This document shows, piece by piece, positions 39,046-46,710 of a DNA stretch of 64,000 bases (within the stretch, counting starts at the first letter, position 1; each line of letters begins with the position of its first letter). This DNA comes from CAYPHA01 sp964410215 (GTDB lineage: Bacteria; Calditrichota; Calditrichia; Calditrichales; CAYPHA01): positions 33,642 to 97,641 of the forward strand of contig CAYPHA010000007.1 in NCBI GenBank assembly GCA_964410215.1, given 5' to 3'. Under the pieces are notes generated by a model. It was not told the DNA's origin. It saw only the letters and a list, made by a program, of their open reading frames with translations, and searched no databases. The translations under genes and the position numbers were made by a program.

Positions 39046-39570
39046 ATGCGACATAATAAAAAAGGCACCCATCTGGGAAGGACAACGAGTCATAACAAAG
39101 CCCTGATGCGCAACCTGGCAGCCCAGGTCATGGAACATAAACAAATACGTACGACAGAAGCGAAAGCAAAAGAACTGAGAAGAGTCGTCGACCGGTTAAT
39201 TACGTATGGTAAAAAAGGGTCACTTCATCACAGACGCATAGCATTCCGGTTTCTGCGGGATAAAGATGCCGTTACAAGATTGTTTGAAGAGATCGCCCCA
39301 ACCTTCGTGGAACGAAACGGCGGTTACTCACGTATCGTTAAACTCGGTTACCGAAAGGGTGATTCCGCTCCTTTGAGCCTGTTCCAGTTAGTTGGATTCG
39401 AAGTGGGAAGTGAAAAGAAGAAAAAAGGCGATAAAAAAGAGACTACAGAGAAAAAAACGACAGCTAAGGAATCGAAGAAAAAAGAAGTGGCTCCGGTCGA
39501 AGAACCGGCGGTAAAGGCTGAAGAAACTGAAGTGGCTCCCGAATCAAAGGAAGATGATAAAAAAGAATAA
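39046..39570 (+). CDS. rplQ: 50S ribosomal protein L17 with Lys/Glu-rich C-terminal extension
   Basis: The first 120 residues match L17 (MRHNKKGTHLGRTTSHNKALM, HHRRIAFRFLRDKDAV). After about residue 120 a 50-residue tail of Lys, Glu, Ala and Thr follows, making 174 residues against about 120 usual. Such tails occur in some FCB-group L17 proteins and are expected to be disordered. Last gene of the super-cluster, followed by a strong terminator. Confidence 0.96.
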   Translation: MRHNKKGTHLGRTTSHNKALMRNLAAQVMEHKQIRTTEAKAKELRRVVDRLITYGKKGSLHHRRIAFRFLRDKDAVTRLFEEIAPTFVERNGGYSRIVKLGYRKGDSAPLSLFQLVGFEVGSEKKKKGDKKETTEKKTTAKESKKKEVAPVEEPAVKAEETEVAPESKEDDKKE

Positions 39571-39597
39571 ATAGAAATTAACATGTTTATATATTAT

Positions 39598-39634
39598 AAA
39601 AAGCTATTCCGGTTTCCGGGATAGCTTTTTTTTT
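39598..39634 (+). terminator. Intrinsic terminator of the ribosomal super-cluster
   Basis: AAGCTATTCCGG (39601-39612) pairs with CCGGGATAGCTT (39616-39627), one G-T wobble, 3-nt loop, followed by nine T residues including the stem end. It lies 28 bp after the rplQ stop. Confidence 0.88.
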
Positions 39635-39657
39635 GTATCTTTTTAATAATTAATGGC

Positions 39658-39686
39658 TTGCATTAATATTAGTGCAAGTATAAATT
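39658..39686 (+). promoter_or_regulatory. Putative promoter of the GHL10-hutU pair
   Basis: TTGCAT (39658-39663), 17 bp, TAAATT (39681-39686), directly after the super-cluster terminator and 30 bp before the next start codon. The hexamers and spacing are the same as those upstream of tig. Confidence 0.5.
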
Positions 39687-39716
39687 TAAATCAAATACCT
39701 TAATGCAAATACCGGT

Positions 39717-40877
39717 ATGAACCGATACATTATTCTAGTCCTGGTTCTTTTCTCCTTCCGACTGTCTTTCTCCACGGAGCAACAAAGAGGCTTGTGGGTC
39801 GTTCGGTATGCGCTTTCCGATAAAGCGGAAATCAATTCGATCATTTCAACGGCCACACGCCTCCGGATTACCGATTTGTATATCCAGGTAAGAGCCATGG
39901 GTGAGGAATATCATCCGGCTTTGAAAACCAGCGGAGCAGACACGCTTACGCATTTGGATCTCTTGCTCCGGAAGGCTGCTCAGCTGAATATCAGGGTGCA
40001 TGCCTGGATCAATATGATGTATATATGGGCAGGAAAAAATGACCCTGAAAATCCTGATCACCTGTTATTCAGGGCGGAAAAATCCATACTGAGATCCGCA
40101 CTGGATCATAACATACCTGAATATGAAGCGATCAGGCGCGAGGGTATCGAAGGTTTCTACCTGCATCCAACGGATCCTGATCATATCAATGATATTTATA
40201 AATTTATTACAACCCTCCTGAACAGGTATGCTTTCAACGGAATACATCTGGATTATTTTCGAATGCCCGGGCTTAAATATTCCTTTTCTCCATTTGGCAG
40301 AACGCGCTTCATGATAAAGCATTTCCTGGATCCGGTTCATATTTACGGGGAACCGGAATCATTTATACAGGAAAGGGGAAGAGCCAGTTTTTTTGCGGGG
40401 GATCACCTGTATAAAACGTTTTTGCATGATGAATTTTTTAAAACACTGGATGACATAAATAACCATATTAAAGATATTTCGGAAAAATACATTTTTTCTG
40501 TTGCGGTCAAACCCGACCCGATACATGCCAAACACAACTATTTCCAGGACTGGCAGCGATGGCTCGAGAACGGGCTATGTGATCAGGTGTTGATCATGAA
40601 CTATGCACCGGAATACAGCGAATTTATGAAAAATATAAAAATGTCACACCAGACAGGTCTGGGTAAAAGAATAATAGTAGGCATTTCAACATACAATCAG
40701 AAGGTGTCGGAAGCAAAGCGACGCATTTTTCTGGTTAATAACCTTGATTTTGCGGGAATTGCCCTGTTTTCATATAATCATTTAGCGGAGAACAGGCCCT
40801 ATTTGAACAGCCTGAGCTTCGTAAAGAATACCGGAGGGAAATATGTCGAGAACCGTTCGCGCACCAAGGGGAACTGA
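39717..40877 (+). CDS. Secreted glycosyl hydrolase-like protein (GHL10/DUF187 type)
   Basis: 386 residues with a signal peptide (about 1-19, hydrophobic LVLVLFSFRLSF). The mature part resembles the glycosyl-hydrolase-like family 10 TIM barrel: RGLWVVRYALS at the first strand, VHAWINMMY, the NGIHLDYFRMPG motif, and the QDWQRWLENGLCDQVLIMNYA segment. Family members are periplasmic or surface proteins of unproven substrate, thought to act on cell-wall or exopolysaccharide. The last 35 bp overlap hutU, so the two genes are probably co-translated although no functional link is known. Confidence 0.82.
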   Translation: MNRYIILVLVLFSFRLSFSTEQQRGLWVVRYALSDKAEINSIISTATRLRITDLYIQVRAMGEEYHPALKTSGADTLTHLDLLLRKAAQLNIRVHAWINMMYIWAGKNDPENPDHLLFRAEKSILRSALDHNIPEYEAIRREGIEGFYLHPTDPDHINDIYKFITTLLNRYAFNGIHLDYFRMPGLKYSFSPFGRTRFMIKHFLDPVHIYGEPESFIQERGRASFFAGDHLYKTFLHDEFFKTLDDINNHIKDISEKYIFSVAVKPDPIHAKHNYFQDWQRWLENGLCDQVLIMNYAPEYSEFMKNIKMSHQTGLGKRIIVGISTYNQKVSEAKRRIFLVNNLDFAGIALFSYNHLAENRPYLNSLSFVKNTGGKYVENRSRTKGN

Positions 40878-42492
40878 GCTGAGCTGTAAGGGGTGGCATC
40901 AGGAAGCCGCTATGCGTATGCTGATGAATAATCTCGATCCCGAGGTTGCAGAAAATCCCGATGAACTGGTCGTCTACGGCGGTAGCGGAAAGGCGGCCCG
41001 TAATTGGGCGTGTTTCGATGCCATTATTAAAACCCTTAAAAACCTTGAAAACGATGAAACCCTGCTGGTACAGTCCGGTAAACCCGTTGGTGTTATCCGA
41101 ACGCATCCCTATTCTCCGAGAGTACTGATTGCCAATTCGAATCTGGTTCCTAATTGGGCTACCTGGGAACACTTTCGTGAACTGGAAAAACAGGGACTGA
41201 TCATGTATGGTCAGATGACAGCAGGGAGCTGGATATACATCGGCACGCAAGGTATTCTGCAGGGTACGTATGAAACATTTGCTGCTCTTGCCAGAAAAGA
41301 ATCACTCGGTGATCTGAGCGGAAAACTTGTCGTGACGGCCGGCCTCGGGGGTATGGGTGGTGCACAACCCCTGGCTGTTACCATGAATAACGGGGTAGCA
41401 TTATGTATTGAAGTGGATGCGCAACGCATAAAACGACGTCTGGAGCACCGTTACCTGGATAAAGAGGCCCGCAATCTTGATGAGGCCGTGGGCATGTGCC
41501 GCGAAGCCGTTGAGCAGAAAAAACCCTTATCGGCAGGTTTACACGGAAATGCGGCGGATATACTGCCCGAGTTGGTGCGACGGCAAATAATACCGGATAT
41601 TGTCACAGACCAGACCTCGGCACATGACGAACTTAACGGGTATATACCCAATCGAATGTCCCTGAAAGCGGCACTGGAACTCAGGGAGAAAGATCCGGAT
41701 CGTTATATCCGCGCGTCCACACGTGCGATGGCAGAACATTGTCAGGCAATTCTTGACATGCAGAAGCGCGGTGCGATCGCTTTTGATTATGGAAATAACC
41801 TGCGCGCCCAGGCGCATCGCGCTGGTGTCCAAAATGCATTTGACTATCCCGGATTTGTTCCGGCTTATATTCGTCCTTTGTTTTGTGAAGGAAAAGGTCC
41901 CTTTCGCTGGGTTGCACTCTCGGGAGATCCAAAGGATATAGATATCACCGATGAGCTGATTGTTAACCTTTTTCCCGAAAACAAGCCGCTGGAACGATGG
42001 ATCACCATGGCACATGACCGGGTTCAATACCAGGGACTTCCATCGCGTATTTGCTGGCTGGGTTATGGCGAGCGTGATAAGTTTGCGTTAGCTATGAATA
42101 CGCTCATTCGTGAAGGAAAAATTAAAGCTCCAGTCGTTATAGGTCGAGATCATTTAGATACAGGATCAGTGGCTTCGCCGAATCGCGAGACGGAGGGCAT
42201 GAAAGACGGTAGTGATGCGATCAGCGACTGGCCGCTGCTGAATGCGATGTCAAACGTAGCTTCCGGGTCATCCTGGGTCTCGTTTCATCATGGCGGCGGA
42301 GTTGGAATCGGTTATTCACAACACGCGGGCCAGGTGATTGTAGCCGACGGTACCGAAGAAATGGATGTACGCCTGGAACGTGTTCTTACAAACGATCCCG
42401 GACTGGGTATTTTCAGACATGTTGACGCCGGATATGAGGAGGCTATGACATTCGCTGAGGACAGGCAAATTCAAATACCTATGATGAAATGA
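40843..42492 (+). CDS. hutU: Urocanate hydratase
   Basis: 549 residues, full length. It starts MSRTVRAPRGTELSCKGWHQ and has LVVYGGSGKAARNWACFD, the glycine-rich TAGLGGMGGAQP cofactor region and the SRICWLGYGERDKFALAMN segment with the conserved Cys near the NAD site. It converts urocanate to imidazolonepropionate, step two of histidine degradation. No hutH, hutI or hutG is seen in the window, so the rest of the pathway must be elsewhere or absent. GGAGGG before the ATG lies inside the overlapping upstream gene. Confidence 0.97.
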   Translation: MSRTVRAPRGTELSCKGWHQEAAMRMLMNNLDPEVAENPDELVVYGGSGKAARNWACFDAIIKTLKNLENDETLLVQSGKPVGVIRTHPYSPRVLIANSNLVPNWATWEHFRELEKQGLIMYGQMTAGSWIYIGTQGILQGTYETFAALARKESLGDLSGKLVVTAGLGGMGGAQPLAVTMNNGVALCIEVDAQRIKRRLEHRYLDKEARNLDEAVGMCREAVEQKKPLSAGLHGNAADILPELVRRQIIPDIVTDQTSAHDELNGYIPNRMSLKAALELREKDPDRYIRASTRAMAEHCQAILDMQKRGAIAFDYGNNLRAQAHRAGVQNAFDYPGFVPAYIRPLFCEGKGPFRWVALSGDPKDIDITDELIVNLFPENKPLERWITMAHDRVQYQGLPSRICWLGYGERDKFALAMNTLIREGKIKAPVVIGRDHLDTGSVASPNRETEGMKDGSDAISDWPLLNAMSNVASGSSWVSFHHGGGVGIGYSQHAGQVIVADGTEEMDVRLERVLTNDPGLGIFRHVDAGYEEAMTFAEDRQIQIPMMK

Positions 42493-42495
42493 GGA

Positions 42496-42509
42496 TTCGG
42501 TTAACCGAA
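42496..42509. repeat. 14-bp perfect palindrome between hutU and the ParA-type gene
   Basis: TTCGGTTAACCGAA is fully self-complementary and lies in the 22-bp gap, 5 bp before the ParA-type start codon. It could be an operator or simply chance; it does not match the classical parS consensus. Confidence 0.4.
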
Positions 42510-42514
42510 ATACA

Positions 42515-43294
42515 ATGGGCGATGTAATTGCGATAACAAGCCAAAAAGGTGGAGTCGGTAAAACGACGACGGCAATTAATCTGGGTACGAGTCTTGCAAT
42601 TCTGGAAAAGAAAGTCCTGATTATTGATTTTGATCCGCAGGGAAGTGTTTCAGCCGGTTTTCAGATCGATGAATTCGATCTGCAGTACGGCGTATATGAT
42701 GCTTTTGTAAAAAACGTGCCGCTGGCAATGGCTATTAACGATGTTGGGTTGCATAATCTGGAAATTGTGCCGGCAAACGTAAAAAATGAAGAAGATGAAA
42801 TCGATTTGTTCACAAATGCGTTACAACCGGATCTGCTGAAACGCATTTTGGGACAGTATAAAGAAATCTATGATTTTATCATAATTGATTGTCCGCCCAG
42901 TCTGGGAACAATCACTATAAATGCACTGTCTGCAGCGGATGCGATTCTGATTCCGATTCAATGTGAGTATTATGCGCTGAAAGCATTAGGTAAATTTATA
43001 AGGTCTTTAAAATCAATCGGCACCAGACACAACCGGAAACTGAGATTATTGGGAATCCTGATCACCATGTTTGACAAGCGGCTCAAAAACAGTCAGTTGA
43101 TTGAAGAAGAATTAAGGCGGAGTTTCCGGAATATAATATTTGAAACAAAGATTCCAAGAAATGCAAAGGTCGCGGAATCCCCCGGATTGGGTAAGCCGGT
43201 CGCACTTATGGATGTAACATCCGCAGGAGCAGTAGGGTACCTGCGGCTTGCAGAAGAAGTGCTGAATAGAATGCGTAATCATTTGTTTAAATAA
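42515..43294 (+). CDS. ParA/MinD-family ATPase of the chemosensory cluster
   Basis: 259 residues. It has the deviant Walker A KGGVGKTT (11-18), Walker A-prime/switch I IIDFDPQGS and the Walker B-like IIIDCPPSLG, as in ParA/Soj proteins. No parB gene or parS-like site is near. Because four chemotaxis genes follow within short gaps, the likely role is positioning or segregating chemosensory arrays, as shown for ParC of Vibrio and PpfA of Rhodobacter; that role is inferred from context. No good ribosome-binding site precedes the ATG, so translation may depend on hutU read-through. Confidence 0.88.
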   Translation: MGDVIAITSQKGGVGKTTTAINLGTSLAILEKKVLIIDFDPQGSVSAGFQIDEFDLQYGVYDAFVKNVPLAMAINDVGLHNLEIVPANVKNEEDEIDLFTNALQPDLLKRILGQYKEIYDFIIIDCPPSLGTITINALSAADAILIPIQCEYYALKALGKFIRSLKSIGTRHNRKLRLLGILITMFDKRLKNSQLIEEELRRSFRNIIFETKIPRNAKVAESPGLGKPVALMDVTSAGAVGYLRLAEEVLNRMRNHLFK

Positions 43295-43308
43295 GAAAGG
43301 ATGGCATC

Positions 43309-44397
43309 GTGGAGAAACGGTATAAACGCGCAGATAATATCGAGACATTGATCAAGTCTGCGAAGCTCCCTTATAATGCCTGGAAGGTTTTATTTCTGTT
43401 GGATAGTGAATCGACCGTTTCCGATATCGTTTCAATACTGAACGAGAAGAACGACGTCGTGGAAGAGGCATTAGAGCGGCTGGTTGCAGCCGGATTGGCT
43501 GTGCATCTTGAGACAGAAGGTGCTGGTGACGCTGAAACGCAAATTCCGGATAAAGAAGAAGAAAAAGAAGTTTCCCGGAAAGAAGAGGTCATCGCGGAAA
43601 TGCCACAGGAAGCGGAAGTGCCGGCAGATGAACCCGAAACAACCGTTGAAGAAGCGGTAGAAGAGCAACAAGCACCGGAAACGGATGAGGAAAAGGAAAG
43701 CAGTAAACTCACGGAAGAACTGGAGGAAGCTGTTTTGCCGGAAGAAGAGCCGGCAGAGGGTCAGGCAGAGGAAACAATGGAAGAGAAAGAAGCCGCGGTG
43801 GAAGAGGAAGCGGCAGAAGCGGAGACCGGGATAGAAGAAACCGCTGATGAGGGAATGGAAAATCTCGAAAAATCGCTTCCGCAGGATGATCTTGATGTCC
43901 ATATCCCGACAGAACCTGATCTGCCCATGGAAGAAAAAGAAACCCTCGATGTCGATTTCGAATTAAGCCAACCGGAAACCACAGAAGAAACACCTGTTGC
44001 CGGTCTACCGGAAAAACCCACGCAATCTGATAAGGATATGAAAACCGTGCTTGTAATCGACGACAGCATCGTAATACGGAAAATGGTCGAAATCGCACTG
44101 GAAGATGAAGAAGAAATACAGATTGAAACCAGCATCAGCGGAAAAGAAGGGCTGGAAAAGATGGATCAGCTGGAACCCCATCTTGTCATTCTCGATATGA
44201 TGCTGCCGGATATCAATGGTGTCGAAATTCTGAAAACTATTAAAGCGTCCAAAGGTATACCGGTTATCATGTTGTCAGGCAAAGATTCACCACAGTTGAT
44301 TGAAAAAGCGAAATCGGAAGGGGCGGACGAATTTTTGCCCAAGCCGTTCCGCGATGAAGAGCTGGTTGAAAAAATTAAAGCATTGCTGGCAAAATAA
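43309..44397 (+). CDS. Response regulator with N-terminal helical domain, acidic linker and C-terminal receiver
   Basis: 362 residues from GTG 43309. Residues 1-70 look like a small winged-helix-like or PATAN-adjacent domain (AWKVLFLLDSESTVSDIVSIL). Residues 75-240 are a Glu/Pro/Ala-rich, probably disordered linker. Residues 243-362 form a complete receiver: acidic pair Asp251-Asp252, phospho-acceptor Asp296 (VILDMMLPD), Lys345 in LPKPF. It is the only stand-alone receiver in the cluster and could be the output of the kinase encoded downstream. The effector partner of the N-terminal domain is unknown. Confidence 0.85.
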   Translation: MEKRYKRADNIETLIKSAKLPYNAWKVLFLLDSESTVSDIVSILNEKNDVVEEALERLVAAGLAVHLETEGAGDAETQIPDKEEEKEVSRKEEVIAEMPQEAEVPADEPETTVEEAVEEQQAPETDEEKESSKLTEELEEAVLPEEEPAEGQAEETMEEKEAAVEEEAAEAETGIEETADEGMENLEKSLPQDDLDVHIPTEPDLPMEEKETLDVDFELSQPETTEETPVAGLPEKPTQSDKDMKTVLVIDDSIVIRKMVEIALEDEEEIQIETSISGKEGLEKMDQLEPHLVILDMMLPDINGVEILKTIKASKGIPVIMLSGKDSPQLIEKAKSEGADEFLPKPFRDEELVEKIKALLAK

Positions 44398-44425
44398 AAC
44401 GGATTAAGACCGGGGAGAAATAAAA

Positions 44426-44896
44426 CTGAACACAGGCATACAGCAGCCCAAAAGTTACCGTTACTCTGTATTGCAAATTGCCGGATACTCTTTCGGAGTA
44501 GAAGTCCTATCTGTGAAAGAAGTCCTTCCCTGTCCTGCAATTACAGTTGTACCAAATGTGCATCCCAGTATACTTGGTGTCTTTAACCTGCGGGGACAGA
44601 TTTACTCGCTGGTGGACCTAGCTGAATTGTTTATGCTGAAACGGCCGGAACCGGACAAGGATGCCTATATTGTTATACTGGAACACGAAGGCACCTCTTT
44701 CGGAATTTCTGTTGACAAGGTAATGGATGTCATGGTTATCGATTCGGAAACCATACAGATTCCGTCGCGGGAAGCACCGTTACAGGTGGTACAGTATTCA
44801 TACGGGTATTACAAGCATGAAACAGAGGGTGAAATCTACCTGCTTGATGTACCGGCATTAATGAATGCAAAAGAAATCATTCAATATAGATTTTAG
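44426..44896 (+). CDS. cheW: CheW-like coupling protein, probable CTG start
   Basis: The CheW fold is clear (SYRYSVLQIAGYSFGVEVLSVKEVL, GVFNLRGQIYSLVDLAELF, EGTSFGISVDKVMDVM). No ATG, GTG or TTG start exists upstream of TTG 44471, which would cut into the first beta strand and has no ribosome-binding site. CTG 44426 lies 8 bp after GGGGAG (44412-44417) and restores a complete first strand, giving 156 residues. I therefore propose a CTG start. The protein links the MCP to the CheA-like kinase encoded next to it. Confidence 0.85.
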   Translation: MNTGIQQPKSYRYSVLQIAGYSFGVEVLSVKEVLPCPAITVVPNVHPSILGVFNLRGQIYSLVDLAELFMLKRPEPDKDAYIVILEHEGTSFGISVDKVMDVMVIDSETIQIPSREAPLQVVQYSYGYYKHETEGEIYLLDVPALMNAKEIIQYRF

Positions 44897-44908
44897 AAAG
44901 AGGCTGGA

Positions 44909-46696
44909 ATGGAGAAATCAAACGCGAGGTTATTTACAAGTTATTTCCTGGCCATTTTTCTGGTTGTGCTGATCATCGTTATCATTTGGACATATCTGAA
45001 TGCCAGTCAGAATTATAAAAATGACATTCAGGCGTATGTTTCAGAAATGAAAAAAATTGCCCATGTCGGTACGGATTATATTAGTGGACCCTATGTGGAA
45101 CAGATCAGGGAAAAGAGTGATTTTCAATCTGAAATGTACAATATATTGCAAACCCGGCTGGTATCGTTGAGAAAAGCTTCAGGACTCCCGGAGGAACAGG
45201 TTAAAATCCTGCGACGCAAGGGAAACCTCACTGAAATTGTTATGACGTCAGGGCCGAATAATCTGATCGGCAGTAATTTCGATTTATGGCAGGCAATGAA
45301 CGAGAGTATCCGTAATGATGAAGTAACCTATCTGATCGGGGAAGACGGCGGAGAGAGCATGCTTTCCGTTTTTGGTCCCGTAAAAAACCCGGAAAAGAAA
45401 GTGGTTGCAATACTTATGTTGCAAAAAAGCCTGGGAAGTCCCATGTCTGCGTTACCCGGGGCTGCCGCGCTGCCCGCACTGGCCGGACTGCTGTTCCTCG
45501 CTGGTGCTGCTGTCCTTATTTTACTTCCTTCGGTAAAAATAAACCGTGGAAAGCTGTCTCTCAATAGTAATCTGGACCGGCTTATCAACCAGCAACCTGT
45601 TCTTTCCACGGATCAGGAAGGCTTCCTGGGTGAATTTATACCGAAACTCCGGCAAGTAGCTGAACAATCTGAAAACCGCCGGGAATCCGATGAAGACCGC
45701 GATAAAATCCAGAAGCAGATCAAGGAATTATTGCGTACGGTAAACGGGGCAGCGAATGGCGATTTTACCGTCAGTGCCAATGTGACCGCCGATACACTGG
45801 GTGCACTGGCCGATTCGTTTAATTTGATGATCAGCGATCTGAGCGCACTGATTAAAGATGTCAAAAAGGCAGCGGAAGAGACGGTTTCTTCCACCGCGGG
45901 TATTCTGAAAAATACCGAAGCAATGGCGAAAGGCGCGGTCGATCAGGCCTCGCAGACGGAAAATATCAGTAATCTGGCAAAGGAAATGGCCGAACTGATT
46001 ACTGATACCAATACCAGTGCTCAGCGTGCTGCAGAAGCCGCCCAGTCAGCAAAGGAAATTGCCGAACGGGGTAGTGATATTGTCAAGCAGTCAACCGAAG
46101 GCATGCAGCGCATAAGGGATTCTGTGCGTAAAGCTTCAAAACAGGTTAAGCTTCTGGGTGATAACTCGCTTAAAATCGGTGAGATAACAGACTTTATCAG
46201 TGATATTGCAAACCGAACCAATATGCTGGCGCTCAACGCATCAATAGAGGCTGCACGCGCCGGTGAAGCCGGCAGGGGATTTACAGTCGTAGCCGACGAA
46301 ATACGTAAACTGGCGGAACGTGTCAGTAAATCCGCCGAAGAAATTTCCGATCTGATCGACGATATCCAGACGGGTACAGCCGAGGCCATTAAGGTAATGG
46401 ACAGCGGCACGCAGGAAGTACAGGAAGGAACAAAACTCGTAGACGGTGCGGGTGGGGCACTCAAAGAAATTCTGAACAGCGTGGAAATATCCACAAACTC
46501 AGCCATCGAAATATCCGATACAATGAAAAACCAGGCTAAGTTCAGTCAGGATATTGCCGCATCGCTCGAACATATTTCAGGTATCGCCAAGGAAACGGCA
46601 GCGGGAGCACAACAGTCGAAAGAATCGGCAACCAATCTTGAAGCGCTTTCCATAACCCTGAATCAGGCAGTGGAAAAATTCAGGCTTGCCAAGTGA
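44909..46696 (+). CDS. Methyl-accepting chemotaxis protein, transmembrane, about 40-heptad class
   Basis: 595 residues. Membrane segments at about 11-31 and 185-206 enclose a 150-residue periplasmic sensor domain that I do not recognise. A HAMP-like region lies around 270-315, then the antiparallel coiled coil. The hairpin tip (TNMLALNASIEAARAGEAGRGF) has its turn near Glu453; about 142 residues follow, and about 142 separate it from the HAMP end, so I estimate 20 heptads per arm (40H), the class linked with type IV pilus systems. No C-terminal CheR-docking pentapeptide is present. Confidence 0.93.
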   Translation: MEKSNARLFTSYFLAIFLVVLIIVIIWTYLNASQNYKNDIQAYVSEMKKIAHVGTDYISGPYVEQIREKSDFQSEMYNILQTRLVSLRKASGLPEEQVKILRRKGNLTEIVMTSGPNNLIGSNFDLWQAMNESIRNDEVTYLIGEDGGESMLSVFGPVKNPEKKVVAILMLQKSLGSPMSALPGAAALPALAGLLFLAGAAVLILLPSVKINRGKLSLNSNLDRLINQQPVLSTDQEGFLGEFIPKLRQVAEQSENRRESDEDRDKIQKQIKELLRTVNGAANGDFTVSANVTADTLGALADSFNLMISDLSALIKDVKKAAEETVSSTAGILKNTEAMAKGAVDQASQTENISNLAKEMAELITDTNTSAQRAAEAAQSAKEIAERGSDIVKQSTEGMQRIRDSVRKASKQVKLLGDNSLKIGEITDFISDIANRTNMLALNASIEAARAGEAGRGFTVVADEIRKLAERVSKSAEEISDLIDDIQTGTAEAIKVMDSGTQEVQEGTKLVDGAGGALKEILNSVEISTNSAIEISDTMKNQAKFSQDIAASLEHISGIAKETAAGAQQSKESATNLEALSITLNQAVEKFRLAK

Positions 46697-46710
46697 AGCT
46701 GGAGTAAACT

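Noticed and set aside
42515..43294. ParA-type gene as a plasmid or chromosome partition locus
   Set aside because: No parB gene or classical parS sequence is near; the neighbours are chemosensory genes, so an array-positioning role fits better.
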